A stretch of DNA of 64,000 nucleotides from Myroides odoratimimus (GCF_001485415.1 NZ_BCMQ01000016.1:19915-83914), one strand, 5' to 3'. Counted from the first letter of the stretch, positions 10,501 through 20,021 are shown. Program-made: numbers and translations. The notes: generated from the letters alone by a model not told the origin.

Positions 10501-10990
10501 CTTTTCCCACTACAGCATCCAAAGCAAAATTTCCGTCCAAATCTGTACTTACACCTTTGTCCGTTCCCTTTAATATAACTGTAGCTCCTGGGACCCCCAA
10601 TCCTTGTTCGTCCATTACAATTCCTTTTATCTTTTGTGTTTTTACTTCTCCTAATTTTACAGAGATAGTTGAACCTGTAATTTGATAAGTAATTCCATAT
10701 TGTTTAGACATATAATCTAAAATACCTTTTATGTCTTTAGCGTCAATATGCATATCCACTTTTTTGGTCAAAGCAGTTACTTTATCACTATAAATTAAAG
10801 TGTAATTTGATTGTTTTTTAATGGCGTTAAAAACATCTGTAATAGAAGCTTGATTCAACTGAATTGAAATCGGTGTCGCTGCTTTTTGTTGTGCATAAGT
10901 GTTTTCTGCACTTAATAAGTGTAAAAAAAGCAAAGCAGTAGCTAATGGAGTATATAATTTCTTACCTCCTTTGAATAATTTGAGATACAT
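7505..10990 (-). CDS. SusC/RagA-family TonB-dependent transporter with STN domain
   Basis: 1161 residues. Order: signal peptide (to about 33), an STN (secretin/TonB short N-terminal) signalling domain at about 40-110 (SITDVFNAIKKQSNYTLIYS), a carboxypeptidase-D-like regulatory domain at about 117-195 (GVPGATVILKGTDKGVSTDLDGNF), a TonB-box region LDEVVVVGYGKQKR, a plug (DAASAAIYGARGSFGVVLITTK) and a long beta barrel ending SLGIDITF. The STN domain talks to the FecR protein encoded just upstream (stop at 11143), giving a FecI/FecR-type transenvelope circuit. It forms the import channel for the locus with the following SusD. Confidence 0.94.
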   Translation of the reverse strand: MYLKLFKGGKKLYTPLATALLFLHLLSAENTYAQQKAATPISIQLNQASITDVFNAIKKQSNYTLIYSDKVTALTKKVDMHIDAKDIKGILDYMSKQYGITYQITGSTISVKLGEVKTQKIKGIVMDEQGLGVPGATVILKGTDKGVSTDLDGNFALDAVVGKDRVQISFIGYKTVEVIAATNLKVALVEDQTNLDEVVVVGYGKQKRVNVTGAVDQVGAEVFKDRPVSNVAKALQGEIGNLNLIIGDGKPTRSATFNVRGTTSIGGGGNALLLIDGVPGDPSLLNPNDIESVSVLKDAASAAIYGARGSFGVVLITTKASENEKSKINFSTSFSVLDHTVKPDLVTNGYQWAKQFDDAYYSWNDYKMHPSKANSVFPFSMEYLQQLKEHDENPSLSKVDIDPVTGKYVYYGNTDWMKELYADMITAQEYNLSASGGGEKASYYLSGRINSQDGIFRYNPDKFNMYNLRGKGSLQATSWLKLENNFEYAEMDYFFPILNHPSDTPVWRRISDEAFPVAMMFNPDGTLTHNAAIVFGSFVSGGNYSDTNRQQLRNTTSFVADVIKDDMKLYGDFTFRNLNEVETKQYTPVPYSTKPGELLERGENKLEELQEKTTYKGMNLYAEYKKQFGSHYLKGLVGYNYEKLRLDKRTLERNELTNSLLPDFGLATGENIVLKGGGYQWATLGAFFRLNYNFREKYFIEVNGRYDGSSKFPQNQQWGFFPSTSVGYRLSQENFWQNSRLADILPELKFRASYGSLGNGNISPYQYLETMSVNQLNVLLNGKNPLYTNKPNVIPNGLTWEKATTFNIGFDTEWFNRRLTTSFDWYKRVTTDMYTQGTPLPQVFGATEPKGNYADLETKGWELSIAWRDKINFNKPLTYKFRFILSDNQSKITKFNNPTNSLDTYYKGMKIGEIWGFENAGYFIDQNDINNHADQSYIRVSAANILMPGDIKFADLNGDGVINIGDNTVDNPGDRKIIGNSAPRFNFGFNTDLEWNNFFVSAFFQGVGKRDFWPGADNSLFWGAYNRPYSWHSTKMNDMMWSEENPDAYFPRMRGYVALNNRGELQVQQSKYIQNAAYIRLKNLTIGYNFPKQMLEKNKIESLRIFFSGQNLWTYSPMFRVLKTMDPEVIDGADPELSPNAGNGMRYPMLKTFSLGIDITF

Positions 10991-11047
10991 AATTGTTATC
11001 TTTGTTTTTTAGTTAATTGTTCTGCTGGATAATTAATTATCACTTCT

Positions 11048-11081
11048 AAACCTGTTCATCGCTGCCACTTTGTACAGGTTT
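11048..11081 (-). promoter_or_regulatory. Leader hairpin upstream of susC-like gene
   Basis: An 8-bp inverted repeat, AAACCTGT / ACAGGTTT with an 18-nt loop, lies in the 152-bp gap between the FecR gene and the SusC gene. On the coding (minus) strand no T run follows, so it is more likely a leader structure or protein site than a simple terminator. Confidence 0.35.
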
Positions 11082-11142
11082 TTTCTTTGTAGTTAATTGT
11101 AGTTGTGTTATTTCATTTCATAATATTGTGGTTAGACATAAA

Positions 11143-12072
11143 CTATTTGAGGTGTACTATAATCTTCCCATCACTTTGCTTCTTATATTGAAGACCGTAT
11201 ATAAATTGCAAACTTTGAAGGATGTCTTCAATTTTATCGCTTGTAAAATCGCCACTAATTGTTGAAGTTGGTAAATTAGTTGATGCTAACTGCAAATGCG
11301 TATTGAAACGCCTATTCAATACTGTAATTACTTCTTGGATCCCCATTTGGTTAAATTTGACTTCTCCTTTATACCATTGATTAAACTGCTGTTCTTGTAT
11401 AGTCGCTTTCTGTAATGAACTTACTGCATCTGTCCAAGTCACTTGTTCATCTTTTGCCAAAATAACCTGTTGCTTAGTTTGTTTGTCTTCTACTTTTACT
11501 TTTCCTTCATAAACACTTACTTGTACTGTTTCGTTAGGACTATCGTTTACATTAAACTTTGTTCCTAATACTTGTGTTCTTAATTTAGGGCTAACAACCA
11601 AAAACGGAGTATCTCTTGAAGTGTGTTTTACTTCAAAAAAAGCTTCTCCTACTAATTGTACTTCACGAGAATTTCCGTTAAATGTTTTAGGGTAGATTAA
11701 TTTACTATTTGAATTTAAGTGTACATAGGTAGAGTCACTTAAATAAAACTGAAGCTGTTGTCCTTTAACTGCAAATTGCTCCACATATTCTATTTCTTTT
11801 GTTGAAGGGAAAAGAAAATAATAAGATAATGATAAAACAATTGCTACTGCTGCTGCTATCTTATAGTACATTGCAAAAGACGTTTTTGGGACTGGTTTAA
11901 TTTGAAGGTTTATTCTTCTTTTCATCCTTTCGCCAACAGCTGTACTTACATCTTTTGGAAGCACACCTTCCATTTGCATGCGATCAAAATACTGATTAAC
12001 TAAAGATTCTTCTTCTTTATTACTATTTCCTTCTGCGTATTTTGACAATATTCTTTTAAACTGTTTTATCAT
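11143..12072 (-). CDS. FecR-family anti-sigma factor
   Basis: 309 residues: cytoplasmic N-terminal part (about 1-85), one membrane span (about 88-108, YYKIAAAVAIVLSLSYYFLF), then the periplasmic FecR domain (about 118-215; LVGEAFFEVKHTSRDTPFLV, TQVLGTKFNV, YEGKVKV) and a C-terminal STN-binding-type domain (DUF4974-like; FNQMGIQEVITVLNRRFNTHLQL). FecR proteins hold or activate their partner ECF sigma factor according to the state of the TonB-dependent receptor. It lies between the sigma gene (96 bp upstream) and the SusC gene. Confidence 0.93.
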   Translation of the reverse strand: MIKQFKRILSKYAEGNSNKEEESLVNQYFDRMQMEGVLPKDVSTAVGERMKRRINLQIKPVPKTSFAMYYKIAAAVAIVLSLSYYFLFPSTKEIEYVEQFAVKGQQLQFYLSDSTYVHLNSNSKLIYPKTFNGNSREVQLVGEAFFEVKHTSRDTPFLVVSPKLRTQVLGTKFNVNDSPNETVQVSVYEGKVKVEDKQTKQQVILAKDEQVTWTDAVSSLQKATIQEQQFNQWYKGEVKFNQMGIQEVITVLNRRFNTHLQLASTNLPTSTISGDFTSDKIEDILQSLQFIYGLQYKKQSDGKIIVHLK

Positions 12073-12167
12073 TCTTAGTATGCTTTATACTATGATGTTC
12101 TTCTATTTTAAAAAACACCTATGTATCAAACCATACTTAACGATTAGATAATACAGCTAAACTTTAC

Positions 12168-12707
12168 TTAACACATAATACTTAACAATACAGAAAAATG
12201 CATATCTGTAATATATCTTGTATTTCCTCGCAACAGTTTTAAAGCCTTGTTCACTTGATTCTCTACTGTACTTTCAGAGATATTTAGACGAGAGGCAATC
12301 TCTTTATAAGACAATTGCTCATAAAAACGCATTTTAAAAATAGTTAAGCATTTATCTGGTAGAAGTGAGATTGCAGTTTGATTAATTTCGTTCAATAATT
12401 GTTGTTTTACTTCTTCAAACTGTATCTCGTCAAGATCTGGAACTAAAGAAGCTATATTCTCTATTTGTACTTGATTGAAGTTTCTATTACTCAATGCTTT
12501 TGCACACTGATTTCGAACAGCTTGAAAAAAATAAGCCCTTGGTAGTTCTACATTAATGGTATTCATGCGGCTCCAATAATCAATAAAAACCTCTTGTACA
12601 ATATCTTCTGCTATAACTTTATCCCTTGTTACGTTAAGAGCAAAAGCATATAACTCAGACCAATGCTTTTCATATAAAGCATCAAACATTTTCTCTTTAC
12701 TTATCAT
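12168..12707 (-). CDS. ECF RNA polymerase sigma-70 factor (FecI-like, Bacteroidota type)
   Basis: 179 residues. Region 2 is visible at about 8-75 (YEKHWSELYAFALNVTRDKVIAEDIVQEVFIDYW), and region 4 helix-turn-helix at about 118-165 (LPDKCLTIFKMRFYEQLSYKEIASRLNISESTVENQVNKALK). It should direct polymerase to the promoter of the FecR-SusC-SusD-phosphoesterase locus to its left. A plausible vegetative promoter lies just upstream (12745-12772). Confidence 0.93.
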   Translation of the reverse strand: MISKEKMFDALYEKHWSELYAFALNVTRDKVIAEDIVQEVFIDYWSRMNTINVELPRAYFFQAVRNQCAKALSNRNFNQVQIENIASLVPDLDEIQFEEVKQQLLNEINQTAISLLPDKCLTIFKMRFYEQLSYKEIASRLNISESTVENQVNKALKLLRGNTRYITDMHFSVLLSIMC

Positions 12708-12744
12708 TATATGTTGTTACTTTTAGTAGGTTTTCGTGTAGGAT

Positions 12745-12772
12745 CAAATGTAATATTATAGCCTGTCTTCAA
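12745..12772 (-). promoter_or_regulatory. Predicted promoter of leftward ECF sigma gene
   Basis: On the minus strand TTG (complement of 12770-12772) is followed by 17 bp and TACATTTG (complement of 12745-12752), a match to the Bacteroidota -33/-7 pattern. The predicted start is about 30 nt before the ATG at 12707. Confidence 0.5.
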
Positions 12773-13424
12773 TTTTATTAAATCGTTAAGATTACCACCT
12801 ACTATTTATTTCATTTTTACTCGCTAAGTTTAATTAACAAACAATTCCTATTTCTTATTATTATAACATAATTATCACATTTACTTATTAATATTTTTAA
12901 TTATTTATCCAGACTCTTACTTTCTTGAAATGAAGTCATCTTGACTTTTTAGTTTTATAAAACTTTTTCAGTCCTAAAGCAATGAAGTTCCACGCCATCC
13001 AACTAGAAAGTATGGTGTCGAACCTATTGAATAAAGAACGAAGGCTATATAACCAATAATTCGTTCTTTCAAAGGAATTCTAGCACTTTTATTGCCCAAA
13101 ATGCCCATTTCAGGAGGAAATGTGCAAGAATACAGCAAGTAATCTCCTAGTAGACCAACATATAATAATCTCTATAAGAAGACGTCGCATAAAACGTAAC
13201 AACTCCTATCTTATAGTTATTTCTTTACACTTCCTTAACCATACACTAACTTATATTCTCACTTAAACTCTCTCTCTTTTATCAGTATATCAATACTATA
13301 CCTTGTAAAACACACACAATATATCCTTACAAAAACACTACTTTTTAGAAATAATGTCCTTATTACATAAAAAAGCTTAATGCTTTAGTAAAGTTAGAGA
13401 AAGAACATTACTCTTATTATAAGA
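12773..13424. other. Gene-free divergent region between the two uptake loci
   Basis: About 650 bp between the two sigma-factor promoters holds no convincing gene. It contains a perfect 10-bp hairpin (13033-13069). A short ATG frame at about 12983 (MKFHAIQLESMVSNLLNKE) runs 25 codons to a stop; it resembles nothing I recognise and may be a remnant. Confidence 0.5.
13033..13069. other. Perfect 10-bp inverted repeat
   Basis: AAAGAACGAA (13033-13042) and TTCGTTCTTT (13060-13069) form a perfect stem with a 17-nt loop. It could be a small-RNA structure, a terminator-like element or a protein-binding dyad; there is no clear T run directly after it on either strand. Confidence 0.45.
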
Positions 13425-13432
13425 TAATTTTG
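13425..13432 (+). promoter_or_regulatory. -7 box of rightward ECF sigma gene
   Basis: TAATTTTG matches TAnnTTTG and lies 19 bp before the ATG at 13452, giving a leader of about 12 nt. No good -33 TTG is seen at the usual distance, so the call is tentative. Confidence 0.35.
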
Positions 13433-13451
13433 GTCTCAAAATAATATAATA

Positions 13452-13997
13452 ATGACTAATAAAGATAGATTCGTAAACAACTTGTATACGTCTTATTGGG
13501 AGTCTCTGTATATCTATGCTAATAACCTAACTCAAAATACTGCACAGACAGAAGATATCATTCAAGAAGTATTTATTGATCTTTGGAAGAGATTTGATAC
13601 CTTACATATTGAGAATTTTAAAGCCTATCTTTATACAGCTGTTAAATATAAATGTCTAGAATATTTGCGCAATAGAAAATTTACTTCTGTAGAACTAGAG
13701 ACTGCTTATGAGGCATTATCAGAATTTGAATTACTTACTGTAGAGGAACAAGAACAATTTAAACTTTACCTACTAGAACAAGTCAAATTAAAAGCTGCAG
13801 AAATATTACCAGAAAAATGTTTAGAAATTTTTCAGTTGAGATATTACAGTCTGAAGTCTTATTCTGAAATTGCTCAACTCCTAAACTTGTCAGAAAACAC
13901 AGTTAAAAACCAATTAAACAAAGCATTATCCTTATTAAGAGCTAATCTTTCTTATTCTGTAGAAGCCTTTTTCTTCTTTCTTTTATTCGTTAAGTAA
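13452..13997 (+). CDS. ECF RNA polymerase sigma-70 factor (FecI-like)
   Basis: 181 residues, clearly paralogous to the leftward sigma factor. Region 2 is at about 8-72 (YTSYWESLYIYANNLTQNTAQTEDIIQEVFIDLW) and region 4 at about 118-165 (EILPEKCLEIFQLRYYSLKSYSEIAQLLNLSENTVKNQLNKAL). It is the first gene of the rightward locus, followed after 90 bp by its FecR partner. The predicted role is driving the downstream SusC/SusD/phosphoesterase genes when the receptor senses substrate. Confidence 0.93.
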   Translation: MTNKDRFVNNLYTSYWESLYIYANNLTQNTAQTEDIIQEVFIDLWKRFDTLHIENFKAYLYTAVKYKCLEYLRNRKFTSVELETAYEALSEFELLTVEEQEQFKLYLLEQVKLKAAEILPEKCLEIFQLRYYSLKSYSEIAQLLNLSENTVKNQLNKALSLLRANLSYSVEAFFFFLLFVK

Positions 13998-14087
13998 TTG
14001 TTACCCTATATTAAGTAATCATTAAATCCAGTTTTTCGCATAGTACCATTTATAGAATAGCACACTTTATAGATATAAACACTATTC

Positions 14088-14978
14088 ATGGAAAACAAGA
14101 TTAGAAATATTATAGATCAATATTTAAAGAAAAACTCATCTGATCAAGAAAATCAATTTTTAACTTCTTGGTTAGAAAGATTACAACAAATAGGTACATC
14201 TACCATCGCAGACAAAGAAACTGTTGAAAACAGATTACGCAATAAAATAGTAGTTAGTCAGAAAGCACATACTCGACGCATGCGCTTTAGACGCACTGCT
14301 ACCTGGACTGCTTGTCTTACAATACCTTTGTTAAGTGGTGTTCTTTTATGGAATCAATATAATTCTTCTACTAATCTATATTATGCAGAAAAGACTACAA
14401 GTATCACTTTAGATGACAATACTATTATTATTCTAGAACCTGGTACTACATTAGAAATTAACGATGAATACAATACCTCTAATCGTTCAGTAGAACTAAA
14501 AGGTACTGCCTTATTTAAAGTAGCCAAAAACAGAGATCTTCCTTTCTTAGTCAAGTCTGATCACCTTAACACTACAGTTCTAGGAACAACATTTACAGTG
14601 AGTGATAAGGCTGCTAATGACCATAAGGTTCGCGTAATAGAAGGAATAGTATCAGTAGAAAACCCTAAAGATTCTTCGTTAAGAATATTACACGCTAATG
14701 ATAGTTTGGTATGGCATAATGATAGACTAGCTCATAATACTTTACTCGCTCAGACTTCATACTTTGACTTTAATAATATCCCTTTAGATAAAGCTATCAA
14801 TCAGTTGGAAGAATACTACCGTATCCACATCCACATTGATCATCGTGTTAGTACCCAAGCCATCTTGCATGGACAATATCCAAAACATGAGTTGTATGCT
14901 ATTCTGAGAAGTATCTGCTTCTTAGAAGACCTTACCTATAAAAAACAAGATAAAGAGATCTCAATTTTTAAAAAATAA
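14088..14978 (+). CDS. FecR-family anti-sigma factor
   Basis: 296 residues. An N-terminal cytoplasmic segment (about 1-65) precedes a basic stretch and a single membrane span (about 70-90, TATWTACLTIPLLSGVLLW). The periplasmic FecR domain follows (SVELKGTALFKVAKNRDLPFLV, TTVLGTTFTV, RVIEGIVSVE), then a DUF4974-like C-terminus (FNNIPLDKAINQLEEYYRIHIHI). It pairs with the sigma factor upstream and the STN-bearing SusC 35 bp downstream. Confidence 0.92.
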   Translation: MENKIRNIIDQYLKKNSSDQENQFLTSWLERLQQIGTSTIADKETVENRLRNKIVVSQKAHTRRMRFRRTATWTACLTIPLLSGVLLWNQYNSSTNLYYAEKTTSITLDDNTIIILEPGTTLEINDEYNTSNRSVELKGTALFKVAKNRDLPFLVKSDHLNTTVLGTTFTVSDKAANDHKVRVIEGIVSVENPKDSSLRILHANDSLVWHNDRLAHNTLLAQTSYFDFNNIPLDKAINQLEEYYRIHIHIDHRVSTQAILHGQYPKHELYAILRSICFLEDLTYKKQDKEISIFKK

Positions 14979-15012
14979 CTAAACATTTAAAAACCTATTA
15001 TGCACTTAAACC

Positions 15013-18000
15013 ATGAAAAACAACTACAAAAAAATTAAGTTTCCTGTAATAGCGCTAGCTTGTCTGATGTGGTCAAATATTACTCTAGGACAATCACCTT
15101 CTCAAATTAATTTAGCACTACCTAAAAGTGAATTAACAATCAATGAATTAATAAAAACAATAGAGAAACAAACTTCTATTAAGATTTACTATACTGATGA
15201 ATTACCTCAGAGTACTAAGGTAAACTTTAGTAGTAAAACACTTACTCTTCAACAAATATTAAGTTCATTACAAGCCAAAGTTAATCTATCTTATAAATTA
15301 GAGGACAATCTACTTTCTATCAAAAAAGGGAACTCTTCTATTGCTTTAAGTATGCTTAAAGGAAGAGTATTGGACAACAATGGACTTACATTACCTGGAG
15401 CAACCATAGAAAACTTAAGTAATATACAGTCTACCATTACTGACTTAGATGGAAACTTTGATATCAAAGCAAATCCAAATGACTTAATAAAAGTCTCTTT
15501 TATTGGTTTTCAAGATCAAATGGTAAAGGCTTCTTCTATGATGAATATCAAAATGAGAGAAGAAGCGTCTAATCTAGATGAGATTGTAGTAATTGGTTAT
15601 GGGACAGCTAAGAAGAAAGATATTACAGGTTCAGTAGGACAAGTTAGTGGAGATGCAATAGAACAGCGAAATACAACACAGCTTTCGCAGGCTCTTCAAG
15701 GACAACTATCAGGAGTAATGGTAACGCGTAACTCAAGTAAAACTGGTGCTAAAGCTAATATCAAAGTTCGTGGTGTGACTACTATAGGTAATACAGATCC
15801 ATTAATCGTTGTAGATGGAGTGGCACAAGATGATATGGATCAAGTAAACACTAATGATATCGAAGAAATATCTGTCTTAAAAGATGCAGCAGCGGCTTCT
15901 ATTTATGGAGCTAGAGCAGCAGCAGGAGTTATTTTAATTACAACTAAACGCGCTAAAGATAACGAATTTTACTTCTCTTATAAATCTGATTACGCCTTTG
16001 AAAAACCTACGATGATGCCTAAGTCTGTTGGTTATAACCGCTACATGGAGATGATCAATGAAATGTCTTGGAATGATGCAGGTACAGCTCCTGGAGGAGA
16101 ATATGGTATCTATAGCAAACAAGACATAGACAATTGGTATCAGAATAACTTAGAGAACCCTAATAAATACCCTATTACAGACTGGCAAGATCTATTGCTA
16201 AAAGATTCTGCTGCAAAAGAAAGACACTCCTTCTCTCTTTCTGGTGGTGGTGAGCGAATTAAGACGCGTGCAAGTGTAGATTATGAGAATATCAAAGCAA
16301 TTTATGATATTGAGAATTACAAAAGAATTATGACTCGTGTAAATAACAATATCAAGGTTAATGATTTTATCTCTGGAGATATTGATTTATCATATAATAC
16401 AACCCAACAAACTTCCCCTGTTAATGACCCTGTATGGGAAGCTATGCGTTATGCTCCTGTATATGCTGCTACTTGGCAAGATGGAAGAATAGCTGAAGGA
16501 AAATCAGGTTCTAATGCCTATGCTAGTTTGTATCATGGAGGAACTAAAAGACATCACTCTGATAAAATATACGGAAGAGTAGCCTTGAACTTTACGCCAA
16601 TTCAAGATTTAAAAGTTTCATTAGTTTTAGCCCCACAACTAGCTTTTGATAGAAGAAAGAACTTTACAAAAAAAATAGAATATTATGATGCTGAGAGCCC
16701 TGAACGCTTCTCAGGCTATATAAATGGTCATACAAACAATACTTTAATCGAGAATAGAAACGAAAGCAAAATACTGACAAAACAAGTGCTTGCTACTTAC
16801 ACTAAAGATCTAAAAAAACATAGTATTAATCTATTATTAGGGTATGAAGATAATTATTCTTCTATAGATAATTTAGGCGCTAAAGCAATGAATATGGAAT
16901 TGCCTAATTTTCCATATTTAGACCTTGCTCCTGTAGAATTTATGACTAACTCTGGTGATAAAACAGAGACAGCTTATCAATCTCTTTTCTCTAGATTAAT
17001 CTATTCATTTGACAACAAATATCATTTGCAAGCTAATATTCGTAGAGATGGTTCTTCACGCTTTCACAAAGATCACAGATGGGGGATATTCCCTTCTTTT
17101 TCTGCAGGATGGACAGTATCAGAAGAAAACTTCATGAAAAACCAAAATGTAATAAGCTACTTAAAACTTAGAGGTTCTTGGGGTACTCTAGGAAATGAAC
17201 GAATCGGAAACTATCCATATCAATCTTCAATCAATTTTTCTAATACCTTATTCTATAAAGACAACCAGATTATCTCTGCTCTAACTGCTGCTCAAACGCA
17301 ATATGCTATCCAGAACATCACTTGGGAAACAACAGAATCAATTGATTTTGGTTTGGATATTAATTTCTTAAGAAATCGCCTTAGTATCACAGCTGATTAT
17401 TATAAAAAGAAGACACGAGATATGCTATTAGAGTTAGAGGTTCCTGCTTTTATGGGATTTGAAAACCCTCAACAAAACGCTGGTAATATGCATACTGAAG
17501 GTTGGGACTTAGATATTAATTGGCGAGATCAGATTGGTGACCTAAAATACTCTATAGGAGCTAATCTATCAGACTCTAGAACCACTATGGGGGATTTGGG
17601 AGGACGTATCGTTATGTCTAATGGAAAAATCATAAGACAAGGAACTTCATTTAACGAATGGTATGGATATATTTCTGATGGTCTATTTCAAAATAAAGAA
17701 CAAATAGATAATAGCCCTAAACTATCTAATGCTGTAAAACCAGGAGATATTAAATATCTAGATATAAGTGGACCTGATGGTGTTCCTGATGGAAGCATAT
17801 CACCAGATTATGATCGTGTGCCTTTAGGTTCTTCACTACCTCGTTACATATTTGGTGGACATATTAACCTTGATTACAAAGGAGTGGAATTAGGAATAGC
17901 TTTCCAAGGAGTTGGAAAACAAAAAAGTCTATTGACAGAAAACCAAATCAGACCTTTCCAATCTTCATGGACAAGTCCAATGCAAGAGATAGATGGTCAA

Positions 18001-18324
18001 TACTGGAGCCCATACAATACTGTGGAACAAAATCTAAATGCTAAATACCCTAGATTATCGCATGTAAGCGCAGAAAACAACAATTATAAAATGTCTGATT
18101 TCTGGTTAATTAATGGAGCTTATTTCCGTATTAAGAATATCACTTTAGCTTATAATTTCCCTAAAGATTTAGTAAACTCAGTGCATTTAGACAAGCTTAA
18201 AGTATTTATTTCTCTAAACGACTATTTTACATTCAGTAATTTTCCAAAGGGATATGATCCAGAATCAACATATAATGCATACATCGCTAAATCATTCAAC
18301 TTCGGGGTATCTGTTAACTTCTAA
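15013..18324 (+). CDS. SusC/RagA-family TonB-dependent transporter with STN domain
   Basis: 1103 residues: signal peptide (to about 26, NITLGQ), STN domain at about 33-105 (LTINELIKTIEKQTSIKIYY), carboxypeptidase-D-like domain (about 115-190, LTLPGATIENLSN), TonB-box region LDEIVVIGYGTAKKKD, plug with DAAAASIYGARAAAGVILITTK, and a barrel ending SFNFGVSVNF. It is the import channel of the rightward locus and the sensor that signals to FecR. It shares the whole domain order with the SusC at 7505-10990 but differs throughout the barrel, so the two probably carry different ligands. Confidence 0.94.
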   Translation: MKNNYKKIKFPVIALACLMWSNITLGQSPSQINLALPKSELTINELIKTIEKQTSIKIYYTDELPQSTKVNFSSKTLTLQQILSSLQAKVNLSYKLEDNLLSIKKGNSSIALSMLKGRVLDNNGLTLPGATIENLSNIQSTITDLDGNFDIKANPNDLIKVSFIGFQDQMVKASSMMNIKMREEASNLDEIVVIGYGTAKKKDITGSVGQVSGDAIEQRNTTQLSQALQGQLSGVMVTRNSSKTGAKANIKVRGVTTIGNTDPLIVVDGVAQDDMDQVNTNDIEEISVLKDAAAASIYGARAAAGVILITTKRAKDNEFYFSYKSDYAFEKPTMMPKSVGYNRYMEMINEMSWNDAGTAPGGEYGIYSKQDIDNWYQNNLENPNKYPITDWQDLLLKDSAAKERHSFSLSGGGERIKTRASVDYENIKAIYDIENYKRIMTRVNNNIKVNDFISGDIDLSYNTTQQTSPVNDPVWEAMRYAPVYAATWQDGRIAEGKSGSNAYASLYHGGTKRHHSDKIYGRVALNFTPIQDLKVSLVLAPQLAFDRRKNFTKKIEYYDAESPERFSGYINGHTNNTLIENRNESKILTKQVLATYTKDLKKHSINLLLGYEDNYSSIDNLGAKAMNMELPNFPYLDLAPVEFMTNSGDKTETAYQSLFSRLIYSFDNKYHLQANIRRDGSSRFHKDHRWGIFPSFSAGWTVSEENFMKNQNVISYLKLRGSWGTLGNERIGNYPYQSSINFSNTLFYKDNQIISALTAAQTQYAIQNITWETTESIDFGLDINFLRNRLSITADYYKKKTRDMLLELEVPAFMGFENPQQNAGNMHTEGWDLDINWRDQIGDLKYSIGANLSDSRTTMGDLGGRIVMSNGKIIRQGTSFNEWYGYISDGLFQNKEQIDNSPKLSNAVKPGDIKYLDISGPDGVPDGSISPDYDRVPLGSSLPRYIFGGHINLDYKGVELGIAFQGVGKQKSLLTENQIRPFQSSWTSPMQEIDGQYWSPYNTVEQNLNAKYPRLSHVSAENNNYKMSDFWLINGAYFRIKNITLAYNFPKDLVNSVHLDKLKVFISLNDYFTFSNFPKGYDPESTYNAYIAKSFNFGVSVNF

Positions 18325-18335
18325 TATTATCTAAA

Positions 18336-20021
18336 ATGAAAAAAATACTTTATATACTTAGCTTACTTATCTTTACATGCAGTTGTGCTGATTTAGATTT
18401 AAACCCTCCTTCTAGTGCTTCTTCAGAAAATTGGTATTCTGATAAAAATGAATACGAACTTTCTATTAATGATTTTTACAGAGAATACCTTTGGAATCTT
18501 GAAACAGGCTGGGCTGGTGAACGATTAACAGATAACTGGTCTCAAAGACAAGTAATGAATGAATATGCTGCTGGTACCATTAATAGTGAATGGGGTACAA
18601 GTGCTGCATTGTGGAAGAATACTTATAAGGGAATTGCTAGAGCAAATACTATATTAGAAAACTTAACGCAAAACAGAGGTAATCTATCAGAAGTAGATAG
18701 AAAACAGTTTGAAGCTGAAGCACGTGCCTTTAGAGCTATATTCTACGGTAGATTACTGTTTTTCTTTGGCGATGTTCCTTTTTATACTCAAACGCTTACG
18801 ATAGAGGAGGCTTTCAAAATGGGAAGAACTGATAAAAAAATTATTTTACAAGAAGTGTACAATGATTTTAACTTTGCAATCAATAACCTACCTATTAAGT
18901 ACAATGGAACACAGAATTCAAGATTGACAAAAGGTGCAGCATTAGCGTTTAAGGCAAAAACAGCATTAAATCTTCACGATTATGAAATAGCACGTAAGGC
19001 TGCTGAAGAGTGTATAAAACTAAATAATTATAAGCTACACAGTAATTATGGAGAATATTTCCTTTCTAAAACTAAGAATTCTTCTGAAACTGTGTTTGCT
19101 ATTCCACGTTCTGCTCAACATAATTCTATATTCTCAGTTAAGAATTTCTATACTAGAAATGCTGGTGGAAGCTCTGTAGCACAACCTTCTTGGGAATTAT
19201 TTGCTACTTATCTATGCACGGATGGGAAAACAATAGATCAATCTCCTCTTTTTGATCCTCAAAACCCATTTAAAAACAGAGATCCGAGATTAAAAGAAAC
19301 TATAGTAGAATTTGGTACTGATCACCTTGGATATATTTATGATCCTAACCCTTACTCTACTAATGTCCTTAACACTACAACAGGTAAGCAAGTAAAAAAT
19401 AAAGACACAAGATCTGTAGATACCTATGCTTCTTATAATGGATTAACACTAAAAAAAGGAGTTGATACAGACTGGTCTGATGATTCTTATTCTGATGCTG
19501 ACATTGTTATTATGAGATATGCTGATGTATTGCTAATGTATGCAGAGGCAAAAATAGAACTAAACCAATTAGATAGCGAAATGCTTAAAGCGTTTAACCA
19601 AGTAAGAGCACGCGCTTATAATGACTCTGGTATTACTGCTCCATTACTTACTATCTCATCACAAACTGAAATGAGAAAATACCTTAGAATAGAAAGAAGA
19701 GTAGAATTTGCTTGGGAAAATAGAAGAATTGAAGATATTATGCGTTGGAAACATGCCGAAATCGCCCTAACTAGACCAAATTATGGTATGTTAGACCCTG
19801 ACAAACTAAAAAAAGAAGTAGTTGATAAAGGACTGTGGTTCTGGTCAGAAACACCAACCATAGATGAAAATGGATTACCTGTATTTGACGGATTACTTAG
19901 TAAAGGAAAAATAAAAGTATTAGCCACCAGGGCTTTTGATAAGAATAAGCAATACTTATGGCCTATTCCGTCAAAAGAAATTATTATCAATTCTAACCTT
20001 ACCCAAAACCCTGGTTATTAA
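18336..20021 (+). CDS. SusD/RagB-family outer-membrane lipoprotein
   Basis: 561 residues, lipobox IFTCSC. Family hallmarks are AFRAIFYGRLLFFFGDVPFY (about 130), RLTKGAALAFKAKTALNLHDY, VIMRYADVLLMYAEAKIELNQL, RKYLRIERRVEFAWENRRIEDIMRW and the terminal YLWPIPSKEIIINSNLTQNPGY. It binds substrate over the SusC pore encoded 11 bp upstream. The stop is followed after 1 bp by the phosphoesterase start. Confidence 0.93.
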   Translation: MKKILYILSLLIFTCSCADLDLNPPSSASSENWYSDKNEYELSINDFYREYLWNLETGWAGERLTDNWSQRQVMNEYAAGTINSEWGTSAALWKNTYKGIARANTILENLTQNRGNLSEVDRKQFEAEARAFRAIFYGRLLFFFGDVPFYTQTLTIEEAFKMGRTDKKIILQEVYNDFNFAINNLPIKYNGTQNSRLTKGAALAFKAKTALNLHDYEIARKAAEECIKLNNYKLHSNYGEYFLSKTKNSSETVFAIPRSAQHNSIFSVKNFYTRNAGGSSVAQPSWELFATYLCTDGKTIDQSPLFDPQNPFKNRDPRLKETIVEFGTDHLGYIYDPNPYSTNVLNTTTGKQVKNKDTRSVDTYASYNGLTLKKGVDTDWSDDSYSDADIVIMRYADVLLMYAEAKIELNQLDSEMLKAFNQVRARAYNDSGITAPLLTISSQTEMRKYLRIERRVEFAWENRRIEDIMRWKHAEIALTRPNYGMLDPDKLKKEVVDKGLWFWSETPTIDENGLPVFDGLLSKGKIKVLATRAFDKNKQYLWPIPSKEIIINSNLTQNPGY

